In this document: piece after piece, positions 16,251 to 25,700 of the stretch
Position numbering within the stretch: the first letter of the stretch is position 1
Layout of the letters: every line of letters begins with the position of its first letter
The notes under the pieces: generated by a model
Told to the model about the DNA's origin: nothing
The model's database searches: none
Seen by the model: only the letters and a program-made list of their open reading frames with translations
NCBI GenBank assembly: GCA_017432825.1
Contig: JAFRIJ010000006.1
Coordinates: 1-47,479, forward strand
Reading direction: 5' to 3'
Source: Bacilli bacterium
GTDB taxonomy: Bacteria; Bacillota_I; Bacilli_A; RF39; UBA660
DNA: 47,479 nucleotides
Made by a program: the position numbers and the translations under genes

Positions 16251-17780
16251 ATGGATACATACATGAGATTTTTATACGAATTTCTATCCCAGTTTTTTAA
16301 AGGAATAGAATTAGCAATTGTTGGGATTTTTAATGGAATAAAACAAATATTTAACATTAAAGGATATGCCAAAGTAGTAGAATTTTATAGAGAAGATTTT
16401 AACGGACCAGAATGGGTATTTGTTCTAATTGCCATAATCCTAATAGCTCTTTTATTAGGACTAATTATATTCTTAGCAGTTTTTTTAATAAGAAAGTATA
16501 TTAGATTTAGGAAAACGATTGTAGAACAAGAAGAATTATTAAATGAAGTATCCGATCTTAATAATGAAGTATCATCATTACTAAAAGAAAAAGAAGATAT
16601 ACTTGCAATGAAAGTTTCACATCTTGGATTAAAACCAGGAGAAAGTGAAACTGAAGAATCATCTAGTGATGCAAAAGATGATGCAGTAGCAGATGGCGAA
16701 GGTATAAGATTCCCTAAACTACATTTGCTAGATGAAGAATTTGAGGGATATAAAGTAGTTAATTATGGCAATACGTTTAGTTTACCAGAATTAGTTGATA
16801 ATTTTAGAAACTTTGCTGCATCACAATTAAAATTATATTATAAAGAAGAAATGATAAGATTATTTATATCAGCTTTAGCATCAACAAAACTAGTTATCTT
16901 ACAAGGTATTTCTGGTACCGGTAAAACATCCTTAGCATATGCATGGGGAAAATTTTTAAAACATGACTCCTGCGTCGCATCGGTACAACCCTCATGGCGT
17001 GATCGTACTGAATTGTTCGGTTATTTTAATGAGTTTACTAAAAAATTTAATGAAACAGAAGTATTAAAAGAAATGTATTTAGCAGGTTATACTGATGATG
17101 TTTATACAGTAATATTGGATGAAATGAACATCTCTCGTGTTGAGTATTATTTTGCCGAAATGTTATCAATACTAGAGATGCCTAATAAAGATGAATGGAT
17201 AGTAGAATTAGTTAGTGCGCCTTGGAAATCAGATCCTAAACACATAGTCGATGGTAAATTAAGAATACCACCTAATATGTGGTATATAGGAACAATAAAT
17301 AACGATGATTCAACATTCATGGTAACAGATAAGGTGTATGACCGTGCTATGCCTATAGATATAAATGATAAAGGACAAGTATTTGAACCAAAAGATATAC
17401 CGGCTCAAGATATAAATTATACATACTTAGATCAAAAATTCCAAGAAGCAATTGCAGCAAACCCAGTAACTCAAGACACACTAGATAAAATAGAAAAAAT
17501 GGATGATTACGTAATTCAACATTTTAGAATTGCTTTTGGTAACCGTATCGTAGCACACATGAAAAAATTTGTACCAGTATATGTTGCATGTGGTGGTGAC
17601 GAAGTCGATGGTGTAGACTACTTTTTAGCAAGAAAAGTATTAAGAAAATTTGAACAATTAAATGTATCATATATAAGAGACGAAATAGATGGATATATAG
17701 ATTTCTTAGATCAAACATTTGGAAAAGGAAAAATGAAAGAGTGTGAAGAATACTTATTAAGACTTAAGAAATTAACATAA
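16251..17780 (+). CDS. Membrane-anchored McrB-like AAA+ ATPase
   Basis: A 509-residue protein. The N terminus is hydrophobic, with a clear membrane helix at about residues 56-82, then a coiled-coil-like Glu-rich linker. The AAA+ core resembles McrB/dynein-related ATPases: Walker A GISGTGKTS (residues 219-227), Walker B VILDEMN (about 287-293) and sensor 1 IGTINNDDS (about 346). A likely arginine finger sits in VYDRAMPI (about 364). Classical McrB is soluble and has an N-terminal DNA-recognition domain; here a membrane anchor takes its place. The gene lies 15 bases before a DUF2357-like gene, as in McrBC-like pairs. The membrane anchor and the SipW neighbours suggest work at the cell surface rather than restriction. 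Confidence 0.85.
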   Translation: MDTYMRFLYEFLSQFFKGIELAIVGIFNGIKQIFNIKGYAKVVEFYREDFNGPEWVFVLIAIILIALLLGLIIFLAVFLIRKYIRFRKTIVEQEELLNEVSDLNNEVSSLLKEKEDILAMKVSHLGLKPGESETEESSSDAKDDAVADGEGIRFPKLHLLDEEFEGYKVVNYGNTFSLPELVDNFRNFAASQLKLYYKEEMIRLFISALASTKLVILQGISGTGKTSLAYAWGKFLKHDSCVASVQPSWRDRTELFGYFNEFTKKFNETEVLKEMYLAGYTDDVYTVILDEMNISRVEYYFAEMLSILEMPNKDEWIVELVSAPWKSDPKHIVDGKLRIPPNMWYIGTINNDDSTFMVTDKVYDRAMPIDINDKGQVFEPKDIPAQDINYTYLDQKFQEAIAANPVTQDTLDKIEKMDDYVIQHFRIAFGNRIVAHMKKFVPVYVACGGDEVDGVDYFLARKVLRKFEQLNVSYIRDEIDGYIDFLDQTFGKGKMKECEEYLLRLKKLT

Positions 17781-17795
17781 TAGGAGTGTATCAAA

Positions 17796-18932
17796 ATGGA
17801 TAGATTAAAAATATTAGATTTATATAATAATTCATCAGATAAAACCAAAGAAAAATTTGCAAGTAAAGTAGATTCAACATTAGAAGTAAAACTAGATTAT
17901 GACAAAGTAGATTGCGATTATGAATGGTTAGATATTATGGAAGATACAATTAGATACCTTGATAATATCTTAAGAAACCCCAATCGTTTTATTGTTAATG
18001 AAGAAGAAGTAATAAAAATAGAATTAGCAAGAAGAGTAACCGTTGAAAGTATAAAGCATTTATCTAGAAATACTAATCTAATCCAGGATTATGATAAGGA
18101 AACAGGAGATGTTAAACCTTCTAAAATACTAAATATAAATAAAGAAGAAAGCTTTAATACATATGAAAATAGATTTATTTATAGTTTAATTCAAAATATG
18201 AAATCATTTATTGCAAGAAAAAAATCAATGAATCAAACTACAGACTCATCTACTTTAAAGGATAATAAATTATTAAATTATAGTGCTAAAACAAAAGTAG
18301 GAGAAGAGGAAGTTAATATAAGCATGCAACTAGATTCAAAAATAAATAATAATAATCCTATAAAAGATGAATCAGGATTATCTATAAATGATAGAATAGA
18401 GAAGTTAGAATTACAAATTGCAGATTTAACAAATTCAGATGTATATAAAAATCTAGCTAAACTACATGTAGCTTTAGTAACATCGCCTATAAAAAAGACA
18501 AATGTTATTCTTAAAAATGTTAATTTCCAATATGCAGTAAAACTTTGGAATTATATGCAAGAAAATATAGATGGCAAAAATAAAAGAATTCAAGATAATA
18601 GAACATATAAAGATACAGGAGAATTAAAAAATTATATAGATGAATCATTTTTATTAAATTATTTAGCAATGGATACACTAAATAAAAAAACAACAACAGA
18701 AGAAGAAAAAAAAGAAATTAAAGAAGAAGCAAGCCAAAGAATAGTTAGTACTATGTTAGATCAAATGCTAACGATAGATGAAAATCTAACGGAAGATGAA
18801 TTAAAAAATATTGTTATAAAGCAATATGAAGTAATTAAATATAAAAATATAACAAATATAAAATCATTATACAATATCTTTAATAAGCAGATAGATAAAT
18901 ATTTAAATAAATTTAATAATCTAAAAATATAA
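17796..18932 (+). CDS. DUF2357-like partner of the McrB-like ATPase
   Basis: A 378-residue soluble protein. ESFNTYENRFIYSLIQNMK (about residues 118-136) is the characteristic DUF2357 motif found in proteins encoded next to McrB-like ATPases, where it normally precedes a PD-(D/E)xK nuclease. I see no PD-(D/E)xK pattern in the remaining part, which is helical and Lys/Glu-rich. So this may be the ATPase-binding part without the nuclease. TAGGAGTG precedes the ATG. It is followed 12 bases later by sipW. Confidence 0.72.
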   Translation: MDRLKILDLYNNSSDKTKEKFASKVDSTLEVKLDYDKVDCDYEWLDIMEDTIRYLDNILRNPNRFIVNEEEVIKIELARRVTVESIKHLSRNTNLIQDYDKETGDVKPSKILNINKEESFNTYENRFIYSLIQNMKSFIARKKSMNQTTDSSTLKDNKLLNYSAKTKVGEEEVNISMQLDSKINNNNPIKDESGLSINDRIEKLELQIADLTNSDVYKNLAKLHVALVTSPIKKTNVILKNVNFQYAVKLWNYMQENIDGKNKRIQDNRTYKDTGELKNYIDESFLLNYLAMDTLNKKTTTEEEKKEIKEEASQRIVSTMLDQMLTIDENLTEDELKNIVIKQYEVIKYKNITNIKSLYNIFNKQIDKYLNKFNNLKI

Positions 18933-18944
18933 AGTGGTGATAGT

Positions 18945-19502
18945 ATGATAAATAAAATAAAGAATAATAAACCATTAAAAATAATTACATCAATAGTAAA
19001 ATTTATAATATCAATAATTATTATTTTAGTAGTAGCAGTTATTATAGTACAAAGAGTAACAAATAATAAATTAAACTTAGGTGGATATGGATTATATACA
19101 GTAGTAACAACCAGTATGGTACCTAAATATAATGTAGGAGACATGATTCTCGCTAAAAAAGTAGATACGAATACAATTAAAGTAGGAGATGATGTTGTAT
19201 ATTTAGGGGAAGTAGATACATATAAAGATAAAATTATAACCCACCAAGTAATTCAAATAGAAAATACCAATGAAGGAAAAATATTTCATACTAAAGGTAT
19301 AGCAAATCCATTAGAAGATCCAGTTGTAAAAGAAAGTCAAATATATGGAGTAGTAGTATTTAAATCAGCAATATTAAGCTTTTTATCAGGACTAATTAAT
19401 AGTCCATATGGATTTTATTTCCTAATATTTGTACCAATAGTATTAATAGTATTTTTAGAAGTAATAGACGTAATAGGGGCTAGAAAAAAGAAACAGGGGT
19501 GA
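18945..19502 (+). CDS. sipW: SipW-type signal peptidase I
   Basis: A membrane signal peptidase of the archaeal/ER-like S26B branch, 185 residues. It has helices near the N terminus (residues 11-33) and C terminus (about 150-172). The catalytic Ser lies in TTSMVPKYNVGDMI (near residue 57) and the catalytic His in IITHQV (near residue 100), the Ser-His dyad of SipW rather than Ser-Lys. In Bacillus, SipW releases TasA and TapA to form matrix fibres; the exported proteins around it are the likely substrates. The TGA stop overlaps the ribosome site of the next gene. Confidence 0.93.
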   Translation: MINKIKNNKPLKIITSIVKFIISIIIILVVAVIIVQRVTNNKLNLGGYGLYTVVTTSMVPKYNVGDMILAKKVDTNTIKVGDDVVYLGEVDTYKDKIITHQVIQIENTNEGKIFHTKGIANPLEDPVVKESQIYGVVVFKSAILSFLSGLINSPYGFYFLIFVPIVLIVFLEVIDVIGARKKKQG

Positions 19503-19507
19503 TATTA

Positions 19508-20176
19508 ATGGAGGAAAAAGAATCCTTATTAAAAACCATCTTTAAAGTAATAAAAAGAAGATTTAAAATATGGCATTTACTTTTCTTTGCCTTATTAATA
19601 TCGGTAAATACTTACGCTTGGTTTATTTATATGAACAAAGTATCTAGTGATATTTCTGTTAGAGTAAAATCCTGGAATGTATCTTTTCAGTTCAACAACC
19701 AAACAATGACAGACTACGTTAATTTTGATGTTGAAGAAATATATCCTGGAATGGAAACAAGAACACAGTCACTAAAAGTATCAAATGATGGAGAAACAGA
19801 TGCTCAGCTAAGTTATGAAGTAGTATATGCTAATATTTTTGGTACGGAATATGACACAGGAGAAATAACAATGACTCCAGAAGAATTAACCAATAAACTA
19901 GCTAATGATTACCCATTTAAAATAACGTTATCATCGACAAATAACATATTATCAAGAAATGGAACTAATGAATTTTTTACCGTACAAATAGTATGGCCAT
20001 ATGAAACTACATCCAATGGAGTATTACAAGATGATCAAGATACATATTGGGGAAATTTAGCATATACGTTTCAAGAACAAAACCCTGGTATACCATGTAT
20101 ACAAATAAGAGTGAAAATAACAGCAATTCAAATACAAAATCAAGAAAGTCAAAATACAGAACCTGCAAGTCCATAA
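19508..20176 (+). CDS. TasA/camelysin-like exported protein with NTYAWF exit
   Basis: A 222-residue protein with a basic N terminus, a hydrophobic signal (about residues 20-35) and NTYAWF at its end, typical of SipW-processed matrix proteins. The mature part starts VRVKSWNVSFQFNN, shares the W-x-x-x-x-NN pattern with the products at 20198 and 33161, and includes a YPGM turn. GTG 19499 is in frame but lies inside GGGGTGAT, so ATG 19508 is used. The gene ends the SipW operon and faces a terminator. Confidence 0.82.
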   Translation: MEEKESLLKTIFKVIKRRFKIWHLLFFALLISVNTYAWFIYMNKVSSDISVRVKSWNVSFQFNNQTMTDYVNFDVEEIYPGMETRTQSLKVSNDGETDAQLSYEVVYANIFGTEYDTGEITMTPEELTNKLANDYPFKITLSSTNNILSRNGTNEFFTVQIVWPYETTSNGVLQDDQDTYWGNLAYTFQEQNPGIPCIQIRVKITAIQIQNQESQNTEPASP

Positions 20177-20200
20177 AAAAAAGAACCAGGTTCTTTTTTA
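20177..20200. terminator. Bidirectional terminator at the end of the SipW operon
   Basis: AAAAAAGAAC (20177-20186) and GTTCTTTTTT with a CAG loop, shared by the convergent genes at 19508 and 20198. Confidence 0.85.
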
Positions 20201-20857
20201 TGGTTCATTATTATCTGGTTCATTATTTTGTACTGGGGTATTTGCTAACTGAACAAAAGTAACATTAACATTTAACAAAGCTCTATTACTACTATTTTTA
20301 GTAGCATCAGTATCGTCATCATTATCCATTTCTGCCCCGTTAGTACTATCATCATTCCACATAAAATATATTCTTAATGAAACATCTTTATCTACATCAT
20401 TATATAAAATTGAATCAGTAATAGATAATTGGCCATTAGCACTCGATACTGTTTGCCTAGTACCACCATCTATAGAATAACCAGATAAAATTAAATCGCT
20501 AACAGCACTATTAACATTGTCACTAGTAGTAATTGTATAACTAAATGAAACATCAGTACCAGTACCATCTATTAAAATATCAAAATATCCTTCAGCAGTA
20601 GGAGCAATAACACCAGAAGCAATATTACTATTTCCTGGAAAAACAGGTTCAATAACAGAAGAAAAATTACTATTATTAACAATATCTTGATTGTTTACAG
20701 CTAAATTCCATCTAGCAACCCTAACACTAGCATTTCCACTTGTACCAGTAACGTATTTAGAATATGTATATGTAAGCACACCAATACCCACACAAGATAG
20801 AACGGCACCTACAATAATAAATACTTTTTCTATCCCAAATTTATATAAAAACTTCAT
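20198..20857 (-). CDS. TasA/camelysin-like exported protein (minus strand)
   Basis: A 219-residue protein with a signal helix (about residues 11-31) that ends LTYTYSKYVTG. The mature start has VRVARWNLAVNNQD, closely matching SVRVKSWNV in the product at 19508 and LATWEIKVNNTD in that at 33161. It ends with an Asp/Asn/Pro-rich tail. It is the only gene of this family on the minus strand and has its own promoter placed back to back with the promoter of 20964. GGGAGGT precedes the ATG. Probably a SipW substrate and matrix subunit. Confidence 0.85.
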   Translation of the reverse strand: MKFLYKFGIEKVFIIVGAVLSCVGIGVLTYTYSKYVTGTSGNASVRVARWNLAVNNQDIVNNSNFSSVIEPVFPGNSNIASGVIAPTAEGYFDILIDGTGTDVSFSYTITTSDNVNSAVSDLILSGYSIDGGTRQTVSSANGQLSITDSILYNDVDKDVSLRIYFMWNDDSTNGAEMDNDDDTDATKNSSNRALLNVNVTFVQLANTPVQNNEPDNNEP

Positions 20858-20879
20858 AAATACCTCCCGTATTTCCTAA

Positions 20880-20908
20880 ATTATATCATAATTAATATTC
20901 AATATCAA
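20880..20908 (-). promoter_or_regulatory. Promoter for the minus-strand TasA-like gene
   Basis: Minus strand: TTGATA (20908-20903), 17-base spacer, TATAAT (20885-20880). Confidence 0.75.
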
Positions 20909-20914
20909 TTATTA

Positions 20915-20943
20915 TTGCATATAAAAATTTAATGTGCTAAAAT
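20915..20943 (+). promoter_or_regulatory. Promoter for the operon at 20964
   Basis: TTGCAT (20915-20920), 17-base spacer, TAAAAT (20938-20943). Its -35 lies only six bases from the -35 of the divergent minus-strand promoter. Confidence 0.72.
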
Positions 20944-20963
20944 TATTATAGTAGGTGAGAGAT

Positions 20964-21668
20964 ATGCCAGAAATAAAAGTAACAGCCAAAAAATTAGAAA
21001 GAAGAAAAAAGAGAACAAAATTTGCAAAAATAACACTATTAATACTATTAGTATTATTTGTTTTAATATATATAGTGTTAGGTATTATATATAAAGGTGG
21101 AAGGTTTACTATAACATTAGATCCAAATTTTTCATTAGAAAGCGGAATAACACTATATGAAAGCTTAAATAATAGAAGTAAAACTAATAAACTATATGCA
21201 TCTGATATAGATTTTATGGATAACATAGCCTTAGAATGGATACCAGATACAGTTGATAGTGGATCAGATGGAGGCCCTCATAATGATAACAATTATATAG
21301 CATATACATTTTACTTAGCAAACGAAGGGAAAGAAATATTAAACTACTGGCAAGAAGTACATATAGATGATGTAATAAAAGGCGTAGATGAAGCTATAAG
21401 AATAGTAATATATCAAAATGGTGAAAGAACAGTATATGCCAAAAAAAATGCTTTAACTAATACAAATGAACCAAATACAGAAGCATTTTATTCAGATGAT
21501 TTACCAGTGCTAAGAGGAAGAAAAGATTTTAAGCCAGGTGATATAGACAAATATACTATAGTAATCTTTATTGAAGGAAATGATCCAGATTGTGTAAATG
21601 AATTATTAGGTGGCGAAATAAAAATGCATATGGATATACGTGAAGAACATAAAGAACAAAAAAAGTAG
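20964..21668 (+). CDS. Exported or membrane-tethered surface protein, divergent member
   Basis: A 234-residue protein. A Lys/Arg-rich N terminus (KKLERRKKRTKF) precedes one membrane helix (about residues 24-45). The exit lacks the TYA motif, so the protein may stay anchored. The extracellular part has YIAYTFYLANEGKE and, near the end, IEGNDPDCVNELLGG. This matches the EGQDVDCEN...GG motif of the large subunits at 21676 and 35040. GTG 20955 is in frame but ATG 20964 follows AGGTGAGA. It lies eight bases before 21676 and so may act as tether or assembly factor for that protein. Confidence 0.75.
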   Translation: MPEIKVTAKKLERRKKRTKFAKITLLILLVLFVLIYIVLGIIYKGGRFTITLDPNFSLESGITLYESLNNRSKTNKLYASDIDFMDNIALEWIPDTVDSGSDGGPHNDNNYIAYTFYLANEGKEILNYWQEVHIDDVIKGVDEAIRIVIYQNGERTVYAKKNALTNTNEPNTEAFYSDDLPVLRGRKDFKPGDIDKYTIVIFIEGNDPDCVNELLGGEIKMHMDIREEHKEQKK

Positions 21669-21675
21669 GTGAATT

Positions 21676-22710
21676 ATGGGAAAAAGAATAAGAAAAGTAT
21701 ATTATTATGTAGAAGATGACGAAGAAGTAAAAGATAATAGAAGACTATTTTATCTACTAATAATATTAGCGTTTACTGGAATAATGCTATCAACAACAAC
21801 CTACGCATGGTTTACCACTAATAGAATAGTTACAATAGGTAACATTGATGTTAAAGTACAAACAGAAGGCAGTTTAGAAATATCAGCAGATGGGCAAGAC
21901 TGGAAAGCATTAGTAGACTATAATAATATAATAAGTGTTCATGATACAAGTTATAGAACAAGTGTAAATCAATTACCTACATATATAAAACCAGTATCTA
22001 CTGTCGGTGGATTAGATGCTAATGGATTTATGGAAATGTATTTAGGAATTATAACAGATGACAAAGATGCTAATTATAATTTAACATCAACAAAAGAAAC
22101 AGATAAAGAAGAAAATGGCGATGAAGGAGAAGGAACATACATTGCTTTTGATGTTTTTTTAAGAACGACCGCCACTAAAGATTTATATTTAACAAATGAT
22201 TCTCAAATATTTTACAATGGAAATTCCACTGGTACCGAGAACGCTACTAGAGTAGCATTTGTAGTTGAAGGAAATGTCCCAGATGGTACTAATTTAGGGA
22301 CTATACAAGGATTATTTACAACCAATACAAATAATGTATATATTTGGGAACCAAATTACGATACTCATACAGAAAATGGAATAGAAAATGCTAGAGAAGT
22401 ATACGGAATCACAACAACAGCAACTGGAGCTGAAGCATTATCGTACGATGGAATTAAAACATCGTTTACAGAACAAATTAGAATAGAGAATGCCAAAAGT
22501 ACACTTTACCCTAATTATTTTGGAGAAGTAAATCCAAGAATAAAAACAATAAAAAATAACACAGCATATCAACCATTATTCACACTTGAAAGTGGAATAA
22601 CAAAAGTAAGGATATATATGTGGCTAGAAGGGCAAGATGTAGATTGTGAAAATAAAGCCTCAGTAGGAAATTTAACCCTAGCACTACAATTTAGTACAAA
22701 TCCATCATAA
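21676..22710 (+). CDS. Large TYAWF-type surface subunit
   Basis: A 344-residue protein. The signal helix (about residues 25-41) ends STTTYAWFTTNR. The mature region starts GNIDVKVQTEGSLEIS and holds WEPNYDTHTENG with VYGIT after it, and it ends MWLEGQDVDCEN. All three blocks recur in the product at 35040, so these are paralogous subunits. The two conserved acidic/Cys positions in EGQDVDCEN may bind metal or form a bond. It has a terminator whose loop contains its stop codon. SipW processing is inferred from the motif and neighbours. Confidence 0.85.
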   Translation: MGKRIRKVYYYVEDDEEVKDNRRLFYLLIILAFTGIMLSTTTYAWFTTNRIVTIGNIDVKVQTEGSLEISADGQDWKALVDYNNIISVHDTSYRTSVNQLPTYIKPVSTVGGLDANGFMEMYLGIITDDKDANYNLTSTKETDKEENGDEGEGTYIAFDVFLRTTATKDLYLTNDSQIFYNGNSTGTENATRVAFVVEGNVPDGTNLGTIQGLFTTNTNNVYIWEPNYDTHTENGIENAREVYGITTTATGAEALSYDGIKTSFTEQIRIENAKSTLYPNYFGEVNPRIKTIKNNTAYQPLFTLESGITKVRIYMWLEGQDVDCENKASVGNLTLALQFSTNPS

Positions 22711-22724
22711 AGATGGATTTTTTT
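22698..22724 (+). terminator. Terminator overlapping the stop of the 21676 gene
   Basis: AAATCCATC (22698-22706), loop with TAA stop, GATGGATTT (22712-22720) and T-run. An extended -10 TATGATATAAT for the next gene follows at 22744-22754, with a poor -35. Confidence 0.85.
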
Positions 22725-22784
22725 CTTTTAATAATTAACATATTATGATATAATTAAAATAATGGATAGTAAGGCGGTGATTCT

Positions 22785-25700
22785 ATGAATATATCTAAAA
22801 AAATAGGTAAATTTGTAAAAGATAATAAAATAGAATTACGTGCCTTATTTTGCCTTGTTATAGCACTTTTATTAGCAATAAGTATTGAAATATTTACAAC
22901 AACTTATAGTAGAGTTGTTAATACAGCAAGTACCAGTAGAATAGAGGGAAATACAGCATATATAGATGATTTAACAGCAGATTCCAACTATTTAGAAGGA
23001 CTAAATTATACAGAAATACGAAGCACAAGTATACCAAGCGGAGCAAGTACTGGTTACTACGATGACGCCAATCTAGTAAGGGTAGAATTAACTTATGACG
23101 GAAGGGACTATAATAATTCTAACTTAGTAGGAGCAGTATCACCAATTAATAATGAAAACGTTAATAAATATGTATATTATAAATACTATCCCTTAGAAAG
23201 AAACTCTAATGGAACACTAGCAACAGATAGTAATAATCACAATTACATACATATAGAATTAATAGATAATCCATTTAGTAAAAGACCATATGTTAATTCT
23301 GTTGAATATGGTTTTAATGGTTGGGTATGCAACCCTGATAGCAGTACAACATCTGGATTATGTAATAGCATATCATTTAAATACAGTAAAGCAGATTATA
23401 CAAGATATATGGATGTTCCCGTAACAGGAGGAAGCCAAATAAAAGTGCATCTAAATGCAAGTTGGATTCCAGCAGACGTTGTAACAACAGCTGGTGATAT
23501 AAGCGACTTTAATTCTATGACTATGGTACCAGCACCAAGCCATATTGAAACAGAAACAATAACCCATTACTATAACTATCGTTGGAAAAATAACTATACG
23601 ACCATGGAATTTCAACGAACATATGTAAATTCAGATGGAAATATGCCAAACGGATATTATTATAAAACAAGTGAATCATCAACTACATATACTAGAATTA
23701 GAAATTCTAATACAAAGTGTCCAACTTCCTGGTTTAGCACCACAACATGTTATGTTTACGAACCAAATACAGCAGGCATAACAGCAAATTCTATATATGA
23801 TGGATCAAGTATTCATATATTTCCTAGCTTTAATAATAACAATACTGTTTATGCCACTAATATCACAGGATATAATGCAACATATATGAATAAAGTAGAA
23901 GAAGCAGGCGGGTCAATTACTGAAACAGAAACAATAAATAAAAATGTCTCTGACTTAGAAGAAGGAACAACGGTTGGAGGATATTACTACAAAGTATCAA
24001 ATCCAACAGCAGCTATGTTAAATACAAAAGAATACTATACATCTAATGGAACACTTTGTACTAGCACTTCAAGCTGTACCACAGCCTATAAACTAATTCA
24101 ATATGAAGATGTTAGAACTAATACAGACGGAACATCAATTTATTACATTCATAAAGGAAATGATAACTTAGTTATAGATCAAGATAATTATTATTATTTA
24201 GTAACAAGAGACTTAAATATCTTTAGATATACAAGCACTACAAGATTAAATATGTCAAACTTTGAAGTAAATAGACCTTTTACAGTAACCGGAACAGCAA
24301 TAAATGGAACTACCACTTCTGGAGTATTAAGCCTAAATGGCTATGATTTTACCGCTGCTAATGATATTGTTATCGAAAATATTAAGATATATGGACCAAA
24401 TACATCAGGTACTGAAAATATAGCAGCAGGTAATGACAGTAAAACAAACAACGTAATATATGCTAATTCCCATAACTTAAAAATTGGAAGAAATGTTACA
24501 AGTAGTAGGGCTGATAACTACCTAGTTGCTGAATCAATATTAAGTGGAACAACAAGTGCTCTTTCTGGAACGTTCAAGGTAATTGTAGAAAGTGGAAAAT
24601 ACTACTCTTACCACAGTGGAACAATGAATGGTAGTAGTAACTATACATTTAACCAAACTACTATTTTAGGTAACGATTATGACCGTATTATACCTGAGAA
24701 TAAAAGTAAATTAAAATTCTTAATAGGTTTAGATGGATATACGGGTGGAAGATATACCGCGGGAAGTGATTCATTGTTTGCTTCTTACACAGTATTTAAA
24801 AGTGGTTTATATGGATACAATGATGATGGAACGCCAAATAACGATACCACAGCAGGTATGTATATTGGTGGATATAACGGATTAATTGTTAACTCCTTAA
24901 CAGGAGTAAAAATAGAGGGGGGAGATATCAGCTATGCCACTGGAGGATACGGATATAATGGCGGTGAAACAACCAATGCAACCTATATAGGTATGAGTGG
25001 TGGAACCATAAGAAGTATCTATGGTGGAGCAGGATATTCAACAACAAAAGGAAATCGTATAATAAATGTAACAGGTGGAACAGTTAGCTACAGTATTCTA
25101 GGTGGATCAGATAGTTTTAGTTCTAGTAGTACGACTGATGGTGTTGTTAATGGTGATACATTAATCTATGTTGGTGGAACAGCATATGTTGGTGGTGGAA
25201 CTGATACAGTTCAAGGAGTTGAAGCTGGTTCCGTATTTGGTGCTGGTGGAGGTAATACAAGTTCTACCCAAAAAGGAACAGTAAGCAATTCACACATAAT
25301 AATTAATGGTGGAACAATTGCTAATTCAGTCTATGGTGGAGGTAACTATGGATCAACAGGAACACAAAGTTCATCAGCAGCTACAACAAAAATTGATATA
25401 TATGCAGGAACAATAGGAAATGTTTTCGGAGGATCTAAATCAGCTGGATTTAGTAAATCAAACTATGCAGGAACAAGTACCATCGATATAAACGTAATGG
25501 GAGGAACAATAGGAAATGTTTATGGAGGATCAAATACAAAAGGTGATGTATACGGATCAATAGACATCGATATAACAGGAGGAAATATAACAAATAACGT
25601 ATACGGCGGTGGTCAAGGTTCACAAACAGTTGTATCAAACAATATAGATATAACAATTGGTACGCAAGGTGGAGGAAGCACAACTCCAACAATAGGTGGA

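Noticed and set aside
16251-18932. Reading the McrB-like/DUF2357 pair as a restriction system
   Set aside because: No methyltransferase, no visible nuclease motif, an added membrane helix, and an operon of exported proteins around it. I kept it as an open question in the findings.
25450-25692. Minus-strand ORF inside the giant gene
   Set aside because: Leu/Tyr-rich shadow of the Gly/Asn repeat codons, with no ribosome site.
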